A stretch of 64,000 nucleotides of DNA from Protopterus annectens (Eukaryota > Chordata > Ceratodontiformes > Protopteridae). Shown piece by piece: positions 12,451 to 23,972 of the stretch. Location of the stretch: the NCBI RefSeq assembly GCF_019279795.1, contig NC_056725.1:1072560913-1072624912 (forward strand). Direction: 5' to 3'. The notes below the pieces were generated by a model, which was not told the DNA's origin, did not search any database, and worked only from the letters and a program-made list of their open reading frames with translations. How positions within the stretch are numbered: position 1 is the stretch's first letter; each line of letters starts with the position of its first letter. Both the position numbers and the translations under genes were made by a program.

Positions 12451-14075
12451 TGTATCACGTGTGGTTGTGTCTGAAGTATGACCTTGTGAGGTGTTTGTAC
12501 TATAACAATGCATGTTGTGCCTAAACCAGCAATGGCATTGCACACATGATATATGTGTGTGACATACACATAAATACCTGCTTGACCTGCAGTAGTTACC
12601 ATGTCTGACACATGCTTGGTGTGGATAAATAATTGTTGCAATGTACCAATATGACTGTGTCTTACTATTGCAGGGTCTCTGCATGGTGGCATGTCCCTAT
12701 ACAGTGTGGGTCTATGGTGAAAAGACCTACAGCAGGGGATACACATCTGGTCTGGGCCATATAGTGTGAGTCGATGTACAGGTGCATGTTCCCACCTGTT
12801 GTAGTAGTGGTAACATGTCATTCCTGCAATTCGGTGACCACACATACATGAACTCTTCAACTAGTGTTGTAGCTACGGTAATGCTCACACACAGTATTGG
12901 CCTGGATGCGATGCGACCTTATGAAGCACAGTTCATGGACTGTCATATTGCCGGTGTTATGGAGGATAGGTGGTCTTCCTGTATGTGAGGGGTTGTGTGT
13001 GCCAGACTGTAGACAGATGGCAGTCCGACACACTGTCTTCAGCTGCATGGTGAGCCTGATGGTTGTGCTGTGCCCAACAACCTGGAGGTGTGTGTGTCTG
13101 TGTTGTGGGATACCCCATCCATGTGTGTTACATGTGGGGGATGACAGGCATGGTATGGGGCATAACCTGTCAGTGATGCGTGCTTTCCTGTGAGCCATGG
13201 ATCCTTGAATCTGGTACTACTGGTGTGCAGTTCACCATGCTGAGGCAGTGTCTGAATTGCATGTGTCTTCGGTGTACACTGCTGTTGTTGTGTAGCAGCA
13301 CTGTTGGTGTTCTAGCCTGTGTGCTACCCACAGGGGTCACTATGTAAACCGTAATCCTGCAGCATAAGGCGGTAATATTGTGTGTACGAAACTGCCATTA
13401 TACATCAGACCATGGGTGTCACAGTGAATGTTATCCTGCATCATTGGCTTCCCTAGCATGTAAGCACACGTTGACAGCCAGTGGATACCCTATGAATGAC
13501 AGTGGAGACTGAGCATAATGTAGACATACAACACCCTTCCCACATATAGTGGTAGAATACCTGGTGAGGGTATGTTGGCAACCAACATCTGACTCATACT
13601 GGCCTATGCCACATACCAGAGATCATTCTGTTCCTATCATGTGGTCAGGGAGGGTATGTCTCAGGCAGCCACACTGGCATATGAATGAATGGTATATCTG
13701 TCCATGCCTCTGACGTACCTGTATGCATGTGCTAATAGTCAGACCACCAGTGCCCCTGAGTCATATCCTGTGACCTTCACCAGGTACAGCCTGTTGAGGC
13801 GGGACTGATGCAGCACCAAGACAGGTACCTGACACCTCTGCTTAGCAGGTATGTTGTAGCCTTCTGGAGCTGTCAGTGTGTCGGCACAGGGGATGTCGAT
13901 GCCATGTGTGGCATGTGCTCTGTTCGACAGAACATATGCCTGGCAATGCCAACTGCGGTGATTATGTGATGCCCAGGCAGGCTGCCAGTCCTGATTCCCA
14001 CGTATGCCCCAGTGTGTTCAGCATGCTGTCAGTGGCATGTCAATGTCTTACTGGTATTGTCATGCTGTAATATAT
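12451..14075. other. unassigned, TG-rich sequence
   Basis: No gene recognised. Apart from the short similarity between 13145-13190 and 10295-10345, I see no structure. Reading frames of about 100-150 codons on both strands around 12.4-13.2 kb overlap each other and show no domain. Confidence 0.3.
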
Positions 14076-16090
14076 TATGATTTATTTATTTATCCTACAT
14101 TTGTTGACTGGGATAGCCGACTGGATGCATGTCCATTTCAGGGAGGCCAGTGGAGACAAGCTAGGGTAACAGATACAGCATTACATAATACTAGCATTAC
14201 ATATTACAAACAGATTATTTACAGAGATTACATAATAAACCGTCAAACATGTTCCACAGGTTAATGTTGACCTAGTACAAATCAGGATTAATTAAAATTA
14301 CACAGTAGTGGTTCTGAAGTTACACATTCGAATAGCCGGAAGCGATACATTGACATAGCCAGTTATTGACCAAATGTTGTTTTGAGTCTACTGTTAAATT
14401 GACCTAAAAGGTGGACAGTAGGGTAATATCAGCTGGAAGTGATTCCAGGATCTACTTACAGGGTTTGCAAAGAGAATCACCCGGCTGTGTTATTAAACTT
14501 GCTGGTCTGAAGAAGTACTTTGTTAGAGGTTGTGACAGTCTAGGATTGTTATAGGGGTGATAATATTTGCAGAGTGCAGGAGTATTGTCTGGATTATGAG
14601 GATTTTATGAGCCGTAATCAGTTGGTTATACTGTGATGGGCTGGATATTGTAAACCAACCAAAGCTGAGTTTAGATTGATGCAATGATGTGTCTAAGGCA
14701 GCCCATTCAAACTACAACAGTAGTTGTAACAAATTGAGTGTTGTTGAGACAGTCTTGTTTCATATTTGAGAGTAAAGGGGATACATACGAAGGGTTGGAA
14801 ACAAGGTGTGAGCGAGGACATAACACCTTTTAGCGAGGGGCTAGGAAGGCTTAAATTCACAGCAAAGGCCTAATTTTCTATTGATGGCTCTGATGCTCTG
14901 GTTAACATGTATGTCACATTGAGATTATTGTCTGTGATGACACCCTAATAGTTTCAGGGTTGGGTCGGGGAGATTATTGTGCCATCAGTTGATGTTATAG
15001 TAGCAGTGAAAGTGGTAGACCTATGTGTTGGTGTGAAATAACGGCAGTTTATTTTTGATTGGGATTTAGGATCAGGCAGTGTTCAGAAAGCCAGTTGCTA
15101 TTGTAAAGGTGATGCAGGTAGCTGCGACCATAACTCTGGAGATATGTTTGAGCAGATCAGGTAAGTATTCAGCATATTGGATACAGCTGACTTTTCGGAT
15201 GACAGTATAACGGTCATTAATGAAGATGGAGGACAACATGGGCCCTGAAGTATGGAGCAGCGGTACTCTCTGAAATTGGAAGTAGAGGTTAGAGTTTGTT
15301 CTGCCAGAACTATTTACCTTTATCAACCATGGTAGGATTGAAACCATTTGAGAGCTCCAGTATCTGAACCTTCCAGTCTTTGCAGGTGTGGGTACAAGTT
15401 GGTGATCGCCATATCGTATGCCTTTGAAATATCAAAGAGGGCTGCGGATGTAATTATTCCATTTAAGTATGGCTTATGGTGTCAGTAAGGCTAAAGGGTA
15501 GGCATGATGCTGATGAGGGCGTAAGCCATTGCTGGTGTCTCTGTCTGAGTTTGGATTGGGTGGTGCACTGACTTGTCTATGACAGAGAGTTCCATAATCT
15601 TTGCAAAGTCGGAAGGTACAGCTATTGGCTATAATTGGAGACTTCAGTAGAGCTGCCTCCTGTGTGAAGTGGGATTACATATGACATTTTCAGATGGCCA
15701 GAAGAGTTAGATTCTAACATGGTTCCTTTGATTTCCTTTGAGGCCAGGGGTAAACAATAGCATCATCTGGTTTGATAAATTTTCGGCGGGAGTAGATCAG
15801 CAGGAGGAGTGTAGTAGGGTTTCACTGTTACAATCAAAGGTATACAAAAAAAAGTGATGGCGACTGGTTGTAGCTGGAGCGCAAGTAGTTTTCTAGGGGT
15901 GCTACTCTCAGGACCAGAGGGGCTAGGAGGTAGATATTTAAGCCAGACCTGAAATTTCTCAGTAAGGAGCTGGTCAAAACTATCAGGAACATCTTCAGAG
16001 TATTATCAATAGTAGCAGCAGGGATTGAGGTTGACGTTTGTCCTGGACGTAGTATATATGACATGCCACCTGACAGGGTATGTGGCATTA
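14076..16090 (-). pseudogene. decayed non-LTR retrotransposon, RT and 3' end
   Basis: The plus strand begins with TTTATTTATTTATCC at 14083, i.e. a (TAAA)n-type 3' tail of a minus-strand element. Further in, on the minus strand around 15170-15270, the sequence reads VPLLHTSGPMLSSIFINDRY followed by TVIRKVSCIQYAEYLPDLLK. This corresponds to the RT block normally written (I/V)PQGSVLGPxLFxIFINDL and then QYADD. Both the PQG motif and the catalytic YADD are altered here (QYAEY), and multiple stops and indels interrupt the frame. It appears to be a different LINE family from the 49.7 kb copy, because its tail and RT differ. Clade uncertain. Confidence 0.55.
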
Positions 16091-17879
16091 CTGGAGTTCA
16101 GAGACCAATCTGAATGACAGCTGTGTGGTGGCATCCACATGTGTTGTGAATTCCTGGCCAGGGTGATGGCTGACTGCATACATGTGGCAGCTGTGACAAT
16201 GACACATGACTCACCAGCACAACTGGACCATGGGGCAATTTACAGGTTACCTTTGCACATGCTACCCTAGTAGTGTGATTGCCATAGTGATGCCAACACA
16301 TAGGGCCAATGGGGAACAACATACTGAAGGAGTGTGTATGTGTGGGTGTACCGCTACTGTTTCATAGCACTGACATATATGACTGCACGTGGGTAAATGC
16401 CAGGTAAGGCGTGTGCAATGTGTCTGAGCAATGTACGCGTACAGGACAGACAGTGGCGTTCTGTCATGTAAAAGCTGACATACATAATAGGCCACCCTAT
16501 GCAGATGTCGCACTAAGTCTACAGAAGCACTGTAACTCTGCATTGCAGGTGTAAACAGTGTTCAAAGGGGACTAGTGAACATGCATGCAAACAAAGCGCT
16601 TCCACAGTAAACAGGGCTGGAAGTAGTGCATTGTACAACAAAAGAAGTGGTAACAATAACAGTAAGTAACAATGCAAATATGTAACACTATCAACATGTA
16701 CCCAGAATCTGGCACAGATACTTATGGTAGAACCGATATTATGTCATACTTATTTGTGATTTTGGATACATTAATTACTACACCGTATCCTTTGAACATC
16801 CACATGGCATAGTCGTTGTGGGCAACGACACCATTACTGTACATGTCCCACCGGTATATCACTACTTGTGTTAGCTTTCCCTGTGCTACCCATGTGTCGA
16901 CTGCCTGGTGACAACCTTACCACCGGCATGCAATTATGTGCAGCTGTTATACTTTGGTATGTACTATGGGTGCGAATAACAATTCAGGACAGCACAGTTA
17001 CCAGCAGGCATGCTGGGATAAACACACAGTCATGGCAGCACACTGTACTGTTACCAACGCGTACTACTAATACACTTCTATGTAGTCACCCTGTGCATCA
17101 ACTAGCGTGTTTACCTGTTCCGCAATGATGTTGGAGATTGGGAGGTGGCACAGTGTCATCATATGCACAGAGGTGTGGATTAGGTATGCCTGAGTCAGCC
17201 ACTGATACCAATTAGCATGTGTGTGTGTATGTGTGTTGGTGAGGGGCAGCAGTACAGGGTGGGGCAGTGTTGGTGCAGTGTGTGCATGTATGTGGTTGCT
17301 AAATTGTTAACATTCGCATATGTGTGTATACGGCACGCAGTTCCACCTCATGGCTGCCATATACAGGGAACATGGACGTACAGACTGCACATGGCAGGCC
17401 ATACAGATCAGTGCAGTGCAGGGGTGCTACGGACTGTATCCAGTACAAAGGCAGACTGAGTACTGTCATCAGAAGCGGGAGTGTGTTGACTGGACACAAG
17501 TCCCTGTGGGATTGTCAGAACGTGCCGTGGTCTCCTGAGGCGTTCGATGACGCTGACCCAGCATTGCTGGGGCTGCTGCTGGCACTATGGGGGCGTGCAC
17601 GAGCCTGTTGTCTATGCCCACTGTATCCTGTCCATCACCTAGGAACAATGGTGACAAAGGATGTACAGGCAGGATGACTGTCTTTAATGATGGGTTGACA
17701 GCTGTGTACTGTCAATTGGCTGACCAATGAACCCTGACACACCTTCCTGTACCATTACACAAATATCATTACCAGTAGCGGTGGCACAGGATTCAGGTTC
17801 CCTGCAGGTCACCAGAGCAACCCCAGAACCTGTGGGATGAAGACAAGGCTTGGTTTACAGTCTCTGAACATTGTTACCA
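16091..17879. other. unassigned sequence
   Basis: No gene recognised. Several frames of 60-117 codons occur on both strands (for example around 17.3-17.7 kb) without a recognisable domain. The GC content rises in 17.3-17.7 kb. Confidence 0.3.
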
Positions 17880-18012
17880 GTGATGCACTTATGCACACAT
17901 GCACATGGGCACATGCACACAGGCACCGCGTGGACTCCAGGCACGTGCACTGATGCTGCGTGGACACAAACACCTGCACACATACACATGGGCACAGGCA
18001 CACTGCACATTA
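17880..18012. repeat. degenerate CACATGGGCACA-type minisatellite
   Basis: The words GCACACATGCACATGGGCACATG, GGCACGTGCACTGATGC and ACACATACACATGGGCACAGGC recur in about 130 bp. This is a short degenerate minisatellite built on CACATG and GGCACA. Confidence 0.55.
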
Positions 18013-18289
18013 CACATGCACTCCGCCCAGTATACACAGGCACTACTGATTTACTACTGTTACTAGCATTATCAGGACTATTATAGGTTGTGTTAAATAC
18101 ACTCACCAGCATGGATGGCCTGTCTTGCTGCAACCCTGGAGGAACCTCTGCGGAAATGATGAGATTAATGTCAGTGGGCACAACTTTGTGTCATTGATAT
18201 TGCATATGATGCAGTGTACAGAACGGTCAGGTGTACATGTGGCATGCCTGCACGCTCATGTTGTGCTGCTGTGGAACCAACCTCCATCA

Positions 18290-18645
18290 TAATGCCCAGG
18301 TGTACTGCTGTTGTTGGTGTTCGGGGCTGGAGCCACAACGCACTGGGGTGCCTCAGTCTGGTGAGGGGGATGTTCTTCAGCCACCCACCTTCTGTGGCGA
18401 CCTGTTGCCTGTGGATATCTGAAGCTTGCGGTTTTCCAGATAAATCACTGCAGTGATGTCGTGCCTGCTCCTTGTCTATTATGCGTGCCAATATCATTAC
18501 GCTACGGACAGGTGTCTTGCTGGTCACGGCCTCTCCTGCTGCTTCTGACTGGTGCAGGAAAACAGGATAATCGCCTGCGCACCAGGCTCGTGGATCTCTC
18601 ATCTCCACCACAGAGTGGGTTGGGGTTACACTGTCGCGCCATCTC
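18290..18645 (-). pseudogene. possible Harbinger Myb/SANT-like fragment
   Basis: On the minus strand a frame of 146 codons contains IIDKEQARHHCSDLSGKPQA followed by QQVATEGG. That layout resembles the third helix of Harbinger Myb/SANT-like domains (…RHRWSDL…K…) and the glycine-rich segment after it. There is no clear first helix with the expected tryptophan. The match is weak and the frame could equally be chance. Confidence 0.25.
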
Positions 18646-19269
18646 CCTGGAAGAGAACACAGACAGGATATCAGCAGACCATGTCAGCAATATATACTTT
18701 ATACTATACATGATACTCATGTGTAGTGATATACTACTACTCCATATGTTGCATGTGTGTGTGGTGGATACACAGGTACATGGCGAATATCGGTACTCAG
18801 CTAACACCTGCTGCATGCCCCATCGGTCAGCACACACTGACAGTGCAATGCACAACCTCACTCTACAGGGGTTCATCCCAAGGTACTGTGTGTGGGACAC
18901 CATCCCATACTGTGATGTAGACCCAGATGTTACTCGGCCTGAATGTACATATCCCACCACCACACGCCAGCACAGTGAACTGCACAGTATGTCCTGTGAT
19001 TGAACAGTTATTCCTTGCTGGGACTGAGATGGTATCAATATACAGCACACTGGGCCAGTGAAGCCACAAAAAACACACTGCTGACCCCTTTGCAAATGCT
19101 TACCATGGACATACCACGGATTACATGGAACTTGCACACATGTCTAACAGACCCTATGCAAGGTTAGGCATCTGTCCGGTGGACTGAACAGAGGCAGATT
19201 GTGCTTAATAGCAGGAGGCTACTGCAGGACAGAGCACATTCACATTAAGGAAGGCATCTGTGGTCAGCA
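18646..19269. other. unassigned sequence
   Basis: Overlapping frames of 180 codons (plus) and 211 codons (minus) cover 18.5-19.1 kb. Neither shows a recognisable domain; the amino-acid composition looks like chance translation. Nothing else seen. Confidence 0.3.
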
Positions 19270-20115
19270 CTAATAGTGCTACGCTTCTGGTCCCGTCCTT
19301 AACAGCCACGGCCTCTCTGGGAGGAAATGGACACAAACACTATGGATGACCACAAGGCTTTCTTCCAGTTATGTTACACATATGGACCACATGCCTCAGA
19401 TATGCTCTGTGTTAATCCACACCTGCTTAACATTTACCAAACCTGCGGATATTGGCAACAATCTTGCAGACATGTTCGTTTACGTATCCCCCTCCTTCTC
19501 CCCACCTTTAAAATGTTGTCAGCTGGATGTAACCTCCTATCATCTCACATGTCCAGTGAGGGCCGCCCTCAACAGAGGAGAACACACACAACATCTGTGA
19601 CCTCATGGTGCCCCTGGATGTATTACCACCGGCACTCGAGAGGACATACCATATAACACTGATAGTTTATCTTGTAGGTACTACAGGATATGTACTGGAC
19701 AGCGGCATACAGCAACAATCACACACACCACTAAGGGGGCACCTCGACTGACCCTGGGGATTACACCATGTATGCATAGACACAGATGCTAAGCTGTGGA
19801 ATTATGCAGTATGGATGCATGCAGTGACATCAGGTACCTGCAGACACTTGTTCCCCAGCCAGTATGCCTTGCTGGGATGGGCTGATCCTGCCTTTTGAAC
19901 CTGTCTGACCTTTCAAAGCAGTCACTACAGCCATGCTGGGCCAACACACAGACAAATGCTGCAGGATCATAGCCTATATGACTTAGTTGACATGTGATAT
20001 ATGGTCATCTCCTTTTGGTGGAACTACGTACACACAACATATCACATGGACATACCTGGACCTGACCTATGACACATTTGAAGAGTTCACAGTATGCACT
20101 CTATTAACCTGCTAC
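19270..20115 (+). pseudogene. CR1/L2-type LINE fragment (copy D): linker and early RT
   Basis: The match to 50165-50840 is collinear: GATGACCACAAGGCTTTCTTC (19345 against 50180), CAGATATGCTC (19398 against 50230), CCCCCTCCTTCTCCCCACC (19489 against 50320), GTGAGGGCCGCCCTC (19556 against 50400), ACTACAGGATATGTAC (19680 against 50523), CATACAGCAACAAT (19705 against 50552) and ACCTGGACCTGACCTATGACACATTTGA (20056 against 50815). The last is the RT block YLDLAKAFDT with frame damage. Stops and many small indels make it non-functional, and the match fades after about 20115. Confidence 0.65.
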
Positions 20116-20637
20116 TTTACATTTCCTCTGTTTCTCGCACCTGGTTGCCTTACCACAACTGCACTTTATATTTGCTACTGTCCAGTGCTGACAGTTTAAT
20201 TAATCAGAGTCTGATGTCTGCTTTTTATTTATTTATTTTTTTTGCTTTCTCTCTCTCTCTCTCTCACCTCGCTCTCCTCTGCCTGCCCCAGACAATGCAA
20301 TGAATGTGCATGTGGGAGTGTTAACTAGATGCTTTTGTAGAGGTATGCATAGGTCCATGTGATGGCCTCTGCACCAATTGTAAGCCAGCATTTGCTAATT
20401 GCATACAACCAGTTGTGCTGATTGCAGTTCTCACTGTGATTTCAGTTCGGTACTATAAGGTATGTGGGATGGGCGTTGCCCTTTCAGATTGTGGGGGCGG
20501 GGACCATGCTGGTATGCTGTGGACGTGTTCTGTGAGTGTAAAGGATTGTATCTCTCTCATGCTTCAGGCTGTTGTATATTCACAATTCTCCATTCTCTCT
20601 CATGTTCCTTGTAGCAGTGTGTGCACATTGGCTCTAC

Positions 20638-20640
<3 letters not shown>
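20116..20640. other. unassigned sequence with short CT run
   Basis: No gene recognised. A (CT)n run is present at about 20250-20265. Confidence 0.35.

Positions 20641-20705
<65 letters not shown>
20641..20705. repeat. (TA)n microsatellite
   Basis: About 65 bases of uninterrupted TA dinucleotide repeat. Confidence 0.97.
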
Positions 20706-20710
<5 letters not shown>

Positions 20711-20911
20711 TATGCATACATATATCTATGTACTTTAACGACCTTAATATCGACAAGCTGCCAACTAGCTGTTTCTGTTCACACTACTATTATGGAAATC
20801 CATTAGTTTTTGACAGTAATTTTTAAATGACATGCTTGTGTACTACATCCTATATTCCTTTACATTCATCCTACTATTACATATTATATTTATTTTAGCA
20901 CAATGCTTTTG

Positions 20912-21180
20912 TATAAGAGTCATGGCTGAGTGGTAGGTTGTACGAACTAGTGTTTCCAAAAGGTCTGGGTTCGGGACTGACAGTGGGATTTTATTTTTTT
21001 CAACTGAGTACAGGACCTGTCAATCAAAGTGACTAAGGCACTTTTAAGCAGTTATTAACTGGGTTAGCGCTGGTTTCTTGTGAACTCACGCATCTTGCTT
21101 GCGGTGTTACGACTCGCGCCACTACAACTGTACTTGGTGCTACTCTGGTAGCACACCAGCTATTTTCTTTGAAAGAAAGA
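20912..21180 (+). repeat. tRNA-derived SINE
   Basis: The sequence ATGGCTGAGTGGTAGG at 20923 fits a Pol III A box, and GGTCTGGGTTCGGGACTG at 20963 fits a B box, about 40 bp downstream, as in tRNA-Leu or tRNA-Ser-like heads. It is followed by a T-rich stretch and about 200 bp of unrelated body, ending near GAAAGAAAGAAAATGG. The clover-leaf is not intact enough for a functional tRNA. The right border is estimated. Confidence 0.6.
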
Positions 21181-21488
21181 AAATGGGAGACAGGAAAGTA
21201 TTAGTGAGGGTCTGAAAGTTAAGACGGTAGAAACAAGCTTAGGATGTGCAGGAGGGATGTGGAGTAAGGCCCATAGCTGCCCATTTCTTCATCAGCAACA
21301 GCTGTGCACCTGTAATGTAATTTGATTGTGACATTTGAAACCTTCCACTCCTGAGAGAGGTGTCAGGACAACAATAATACTTGTTGTACAATAATTGTAA
21401 TTGATAGGTTCATGTCCAGCAACAGACATGTGTCGCGGAATAGGCAGCAGCTATGTGTAGGCATCAGAATTTTGTGGTACCGTTGCCC

Positions 21489-21508
21489 TTTTTTTTTTTT
21501 TTTTTTTT
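21489..21508. repeat. poly(T) run
   Basis: Twenty T residues, probably the reverse complement of an A tail of an adjacent repeat. Confidence 0.9.
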
Positions 21509-22045
21509 CTCAGGTGAGTGGTGTGTCAGGTGAAGGAAGTCGGTACAGCTGGGGAGGTAGGTTGGGTGGGTAAACAGACAAGACAAACAAGATGCATACA
21601 GGGTGGTGTATGACACGTGTGGGAGGATACACAATTGGCGGGGACGGTTTGGTTATCCAGAGCCCATGAGCCCTGAATGGCAACAGTGGAACTAATATCC
21701 CACCGCAGGCAGTGCCACTGTTCCTTCTGCCCAGGACAGGGCTGTGCTGGGGGGGCTGTGTGGGCGGGGCAGCAGGCATGCCCGTTGGTTGTGCCACCCG
21801 TGCCTCGAGCTGGCGTGAGGCTGAAAAACAGGTCAGATCTCCCTCGCACCACAGTCCGGACGCTCTGGAGGGGTGGTGGTGGTTCTCCCTCCGGCCACAC
21901 ACACACTTGCAGAGGGTGGCCACATCCTGCAGCGCTTCCACCCACTTGGGTGGCACAGGGCCACGGAGGAGGTCGAACTGGCACTGGTGCCGGGTGCACT
22001 CTCACACCAGCTGAGGTGGGAGGGGTGGGTCTGCCTAGAACCCGC
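21509..22045 (-). pseudogene. Harbinger Myb-associated sequence, possible downstream exon
   Basis: The stretch 21545-21600 resembles 385-440 (AGACAAGACAAACAAGA and surrounding words), which adjoins the Myb/SANT-like segment in the first kilobase. The minus strand carries a proline-rich frame with TGMPAAPPTQPPQHSP, typical of the linker after a Myb-like domain but not diagnostic. No helix-turn-helix motif is visible here. The region is distinctly GC-rich compared with its neighbours. The Harbinger link therefore rests only on sequence shared with 385-440. Confidence 0.3.
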
Positions 22046-23107
22046 CTTCCCTGTAAATCCTATGTTTTGCATTATGTCATGACAGTTTGGGTTAGTGACA
22101 TATAATACCATTCACAATTAGTTGTAACAGCATGCGTGGTATTCCCGTAACCAAACACCCAGATATTCACACCATTGAACAGCGTGCTAACACATGCATA
22201 ATTTGAACGAAATACACAGTCCAACAGCATGCAGGGTTAATTGATGGCAACAGGCCATCAGGTGCGGATAACAGACAAGACAGATGCATCAACGAACATG
22301 CAGATATATATGACCCAACAGGACAATAATGTCCAGGAATTGTTGTGATTGCATACCATTTTTTCACGTGGAATACTGGAGTTGCTATCTAACTGGGTAT
22401 AAATTGGGGTAAAAGTAATATTAACACCTTCAAATAACAATACATATGCTGTACATTTCTAATAGCTACAGTTATATACACACTACTGTTCTAACTACAG
22501 TTTCCTATATGATAACTATTTTCAACTTGGTGATAGGACTGTACTGCAACATCAATATACATTTAGTGTTCTTCATACACATTCATATCTAGCTTTGTTC
22601 CTTCATCATCTTGCTACATTTGCTTTATATAGCTGTAGACAAGTGTGGATGTTTAGTATCAGACAATCATCTATCTGCATATTTCAAACAGAGCAACATA
22701 TCCAGATTTGGGATACACATTCACATGCAGCAACCTCTGAACAGATTTAGCTGTTTGATTTTGAATCTGCATTCACATTTAATTCTGTCTTGGCTTTACG
22801 GTATACTTTATTCGATTTATTACTACTGTGTTGCTGGATTCATGACACTTTCTCACACTCTCTCACTTGCTTTCATTTTGCACTATTCAGATGATACTTA
22901 CTTCTAAGCTTTATTGACATGTTTTACCTGTAGTTATTACAATCCTTTCAGCAGTCTCACTTCTGTCATGTTTCCAGTATTTCCACAGGGATATATATTT
23001 CACACATGTGATTTCATCATCTTGCAGCTATACTTCTCAGCCAGCTGCAGATTGTGTGTATTTTCTTGCAGGTAGGGGCATTTATTTCCAGAATATATGT
23101 CAGACAG
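22046..23107. other. unassigned AT-rich sequence
   Basis: No gene, RNA or mobile-element signature recognised. It is the left flank of the triplicated region. Confidence 0.4.
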
Positions 23108-23420
23108 TTTCATTGTTACGGTTTTAACTTGGGCTGAAATACACTTTTGTAATCAAGCATGACTTGCAGTTTTCACACTGTTACGCAGATTTTATTCACT
23201 TACGGCTACCTGCACTCTTTTTGCTGACTGTCATACTTTTATGTTCTTTACAGTTACTGGTAGTTACTGACAGCCTGCCTGGTGGGCGCATAACGCCAGC
23301 CTATCACCATAGGCTCTGGGTTACAGAACAGACTACCTGCAGCTGTAATATAAATGAAGTAATGTTGGAATACACATCTCCATAATATCAGCTAGTTTAA
23401 TTTCTTGCCATAATTAAATG

Positions 23421-23660
23421 TTACTTACGCGGTAAGTGGAAACGTTGGTGTTTGCAGAATCCTGGATCCAAGGTTGATTGGTCCTGCTTGCGTCTCTTCA
23501 GGTCACCATGGTGGTGACAGACCTGCTCACCAGTCCTTGGAATCCCTGTGGCACTGGTGAGATCATGAGCCAACGGTCCCGCCTCAGCCCTGTATGCTCC
23601 CAGGACCTGGCCCTGCATGAGTTGGGCCTCATGATTATGGACTAGGAGCCAGACCATGTA
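23421..23660 (-). pseudogene. Harbinger Myb/SANT-like domain, unit copy 1
   Basis: An open frame of 78 codons reads HDLTSATGIPRTGEQVCHHH, then DLKRRKQDQ. It is the same domain as in copies 2 and 3 but has lost the WDR of the first helix through a small deletion (GPLAHD instead of WDRLAHD) and has a changed C-terminal part. These proteins are the DNA-binding partner of Harbinger transposase. No start codon context or full gene is visible around it. Confidence 0.6.
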
Positions 23661-23902
23661 CCTGGACTCCTCAACATCCTACCTCTCTCTGTTCTCGAGG
23701 AAGCAACTACCCTCTCTCCTGTCATTCTGCCTGGTCAGTTCTACAATTATTTATATTGTACTCCACGCTATGGGAACTTATATAGTCCGTTTCCGCACAT
23801 ATCTGTGGTGGCATTTTGGAGTGTATTAACTGATAAACCTGCATTGTCATGCTGTAGTTTGTATTCATTCCTATATATTAATATTATTGCATTTCTAGGT
23901 AC

Positions 23903-23972
23903 TGCTGTCATGGCTGTGGTTCTGTACCTTGACTATGGTGTATAGTATCCTGGGTTCGAATTCTGGCCACTG
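23903..23972 (+). repeat. tRNA-like cassette (i), unit copy 1
   Basis: CATGGCTGTGGTTCTGTACC resembles a damaged A box and TCCTGGGTTCGAATTCTGG is a good B box. The equivalent sites in copies 2 and 3 are better preserved. Confidence 0.5.

Noticed and set aside
18461-19137. 180- and 211-codon overlapping frames on opposite strands
   Set aside because: No recognisable domain, and both cannot be real; composition looks like chance.
20415-20826. Frames with repeated IY residues
   Set aside because: They are translations of the TA microsatellite.
21526-22014. Proline-rich 100-159-codon frames on both strands
   Set aside because: GC-rich sequence keeps several frames open by chance; only a tentative link to a Harbinger Myb gene is retained.
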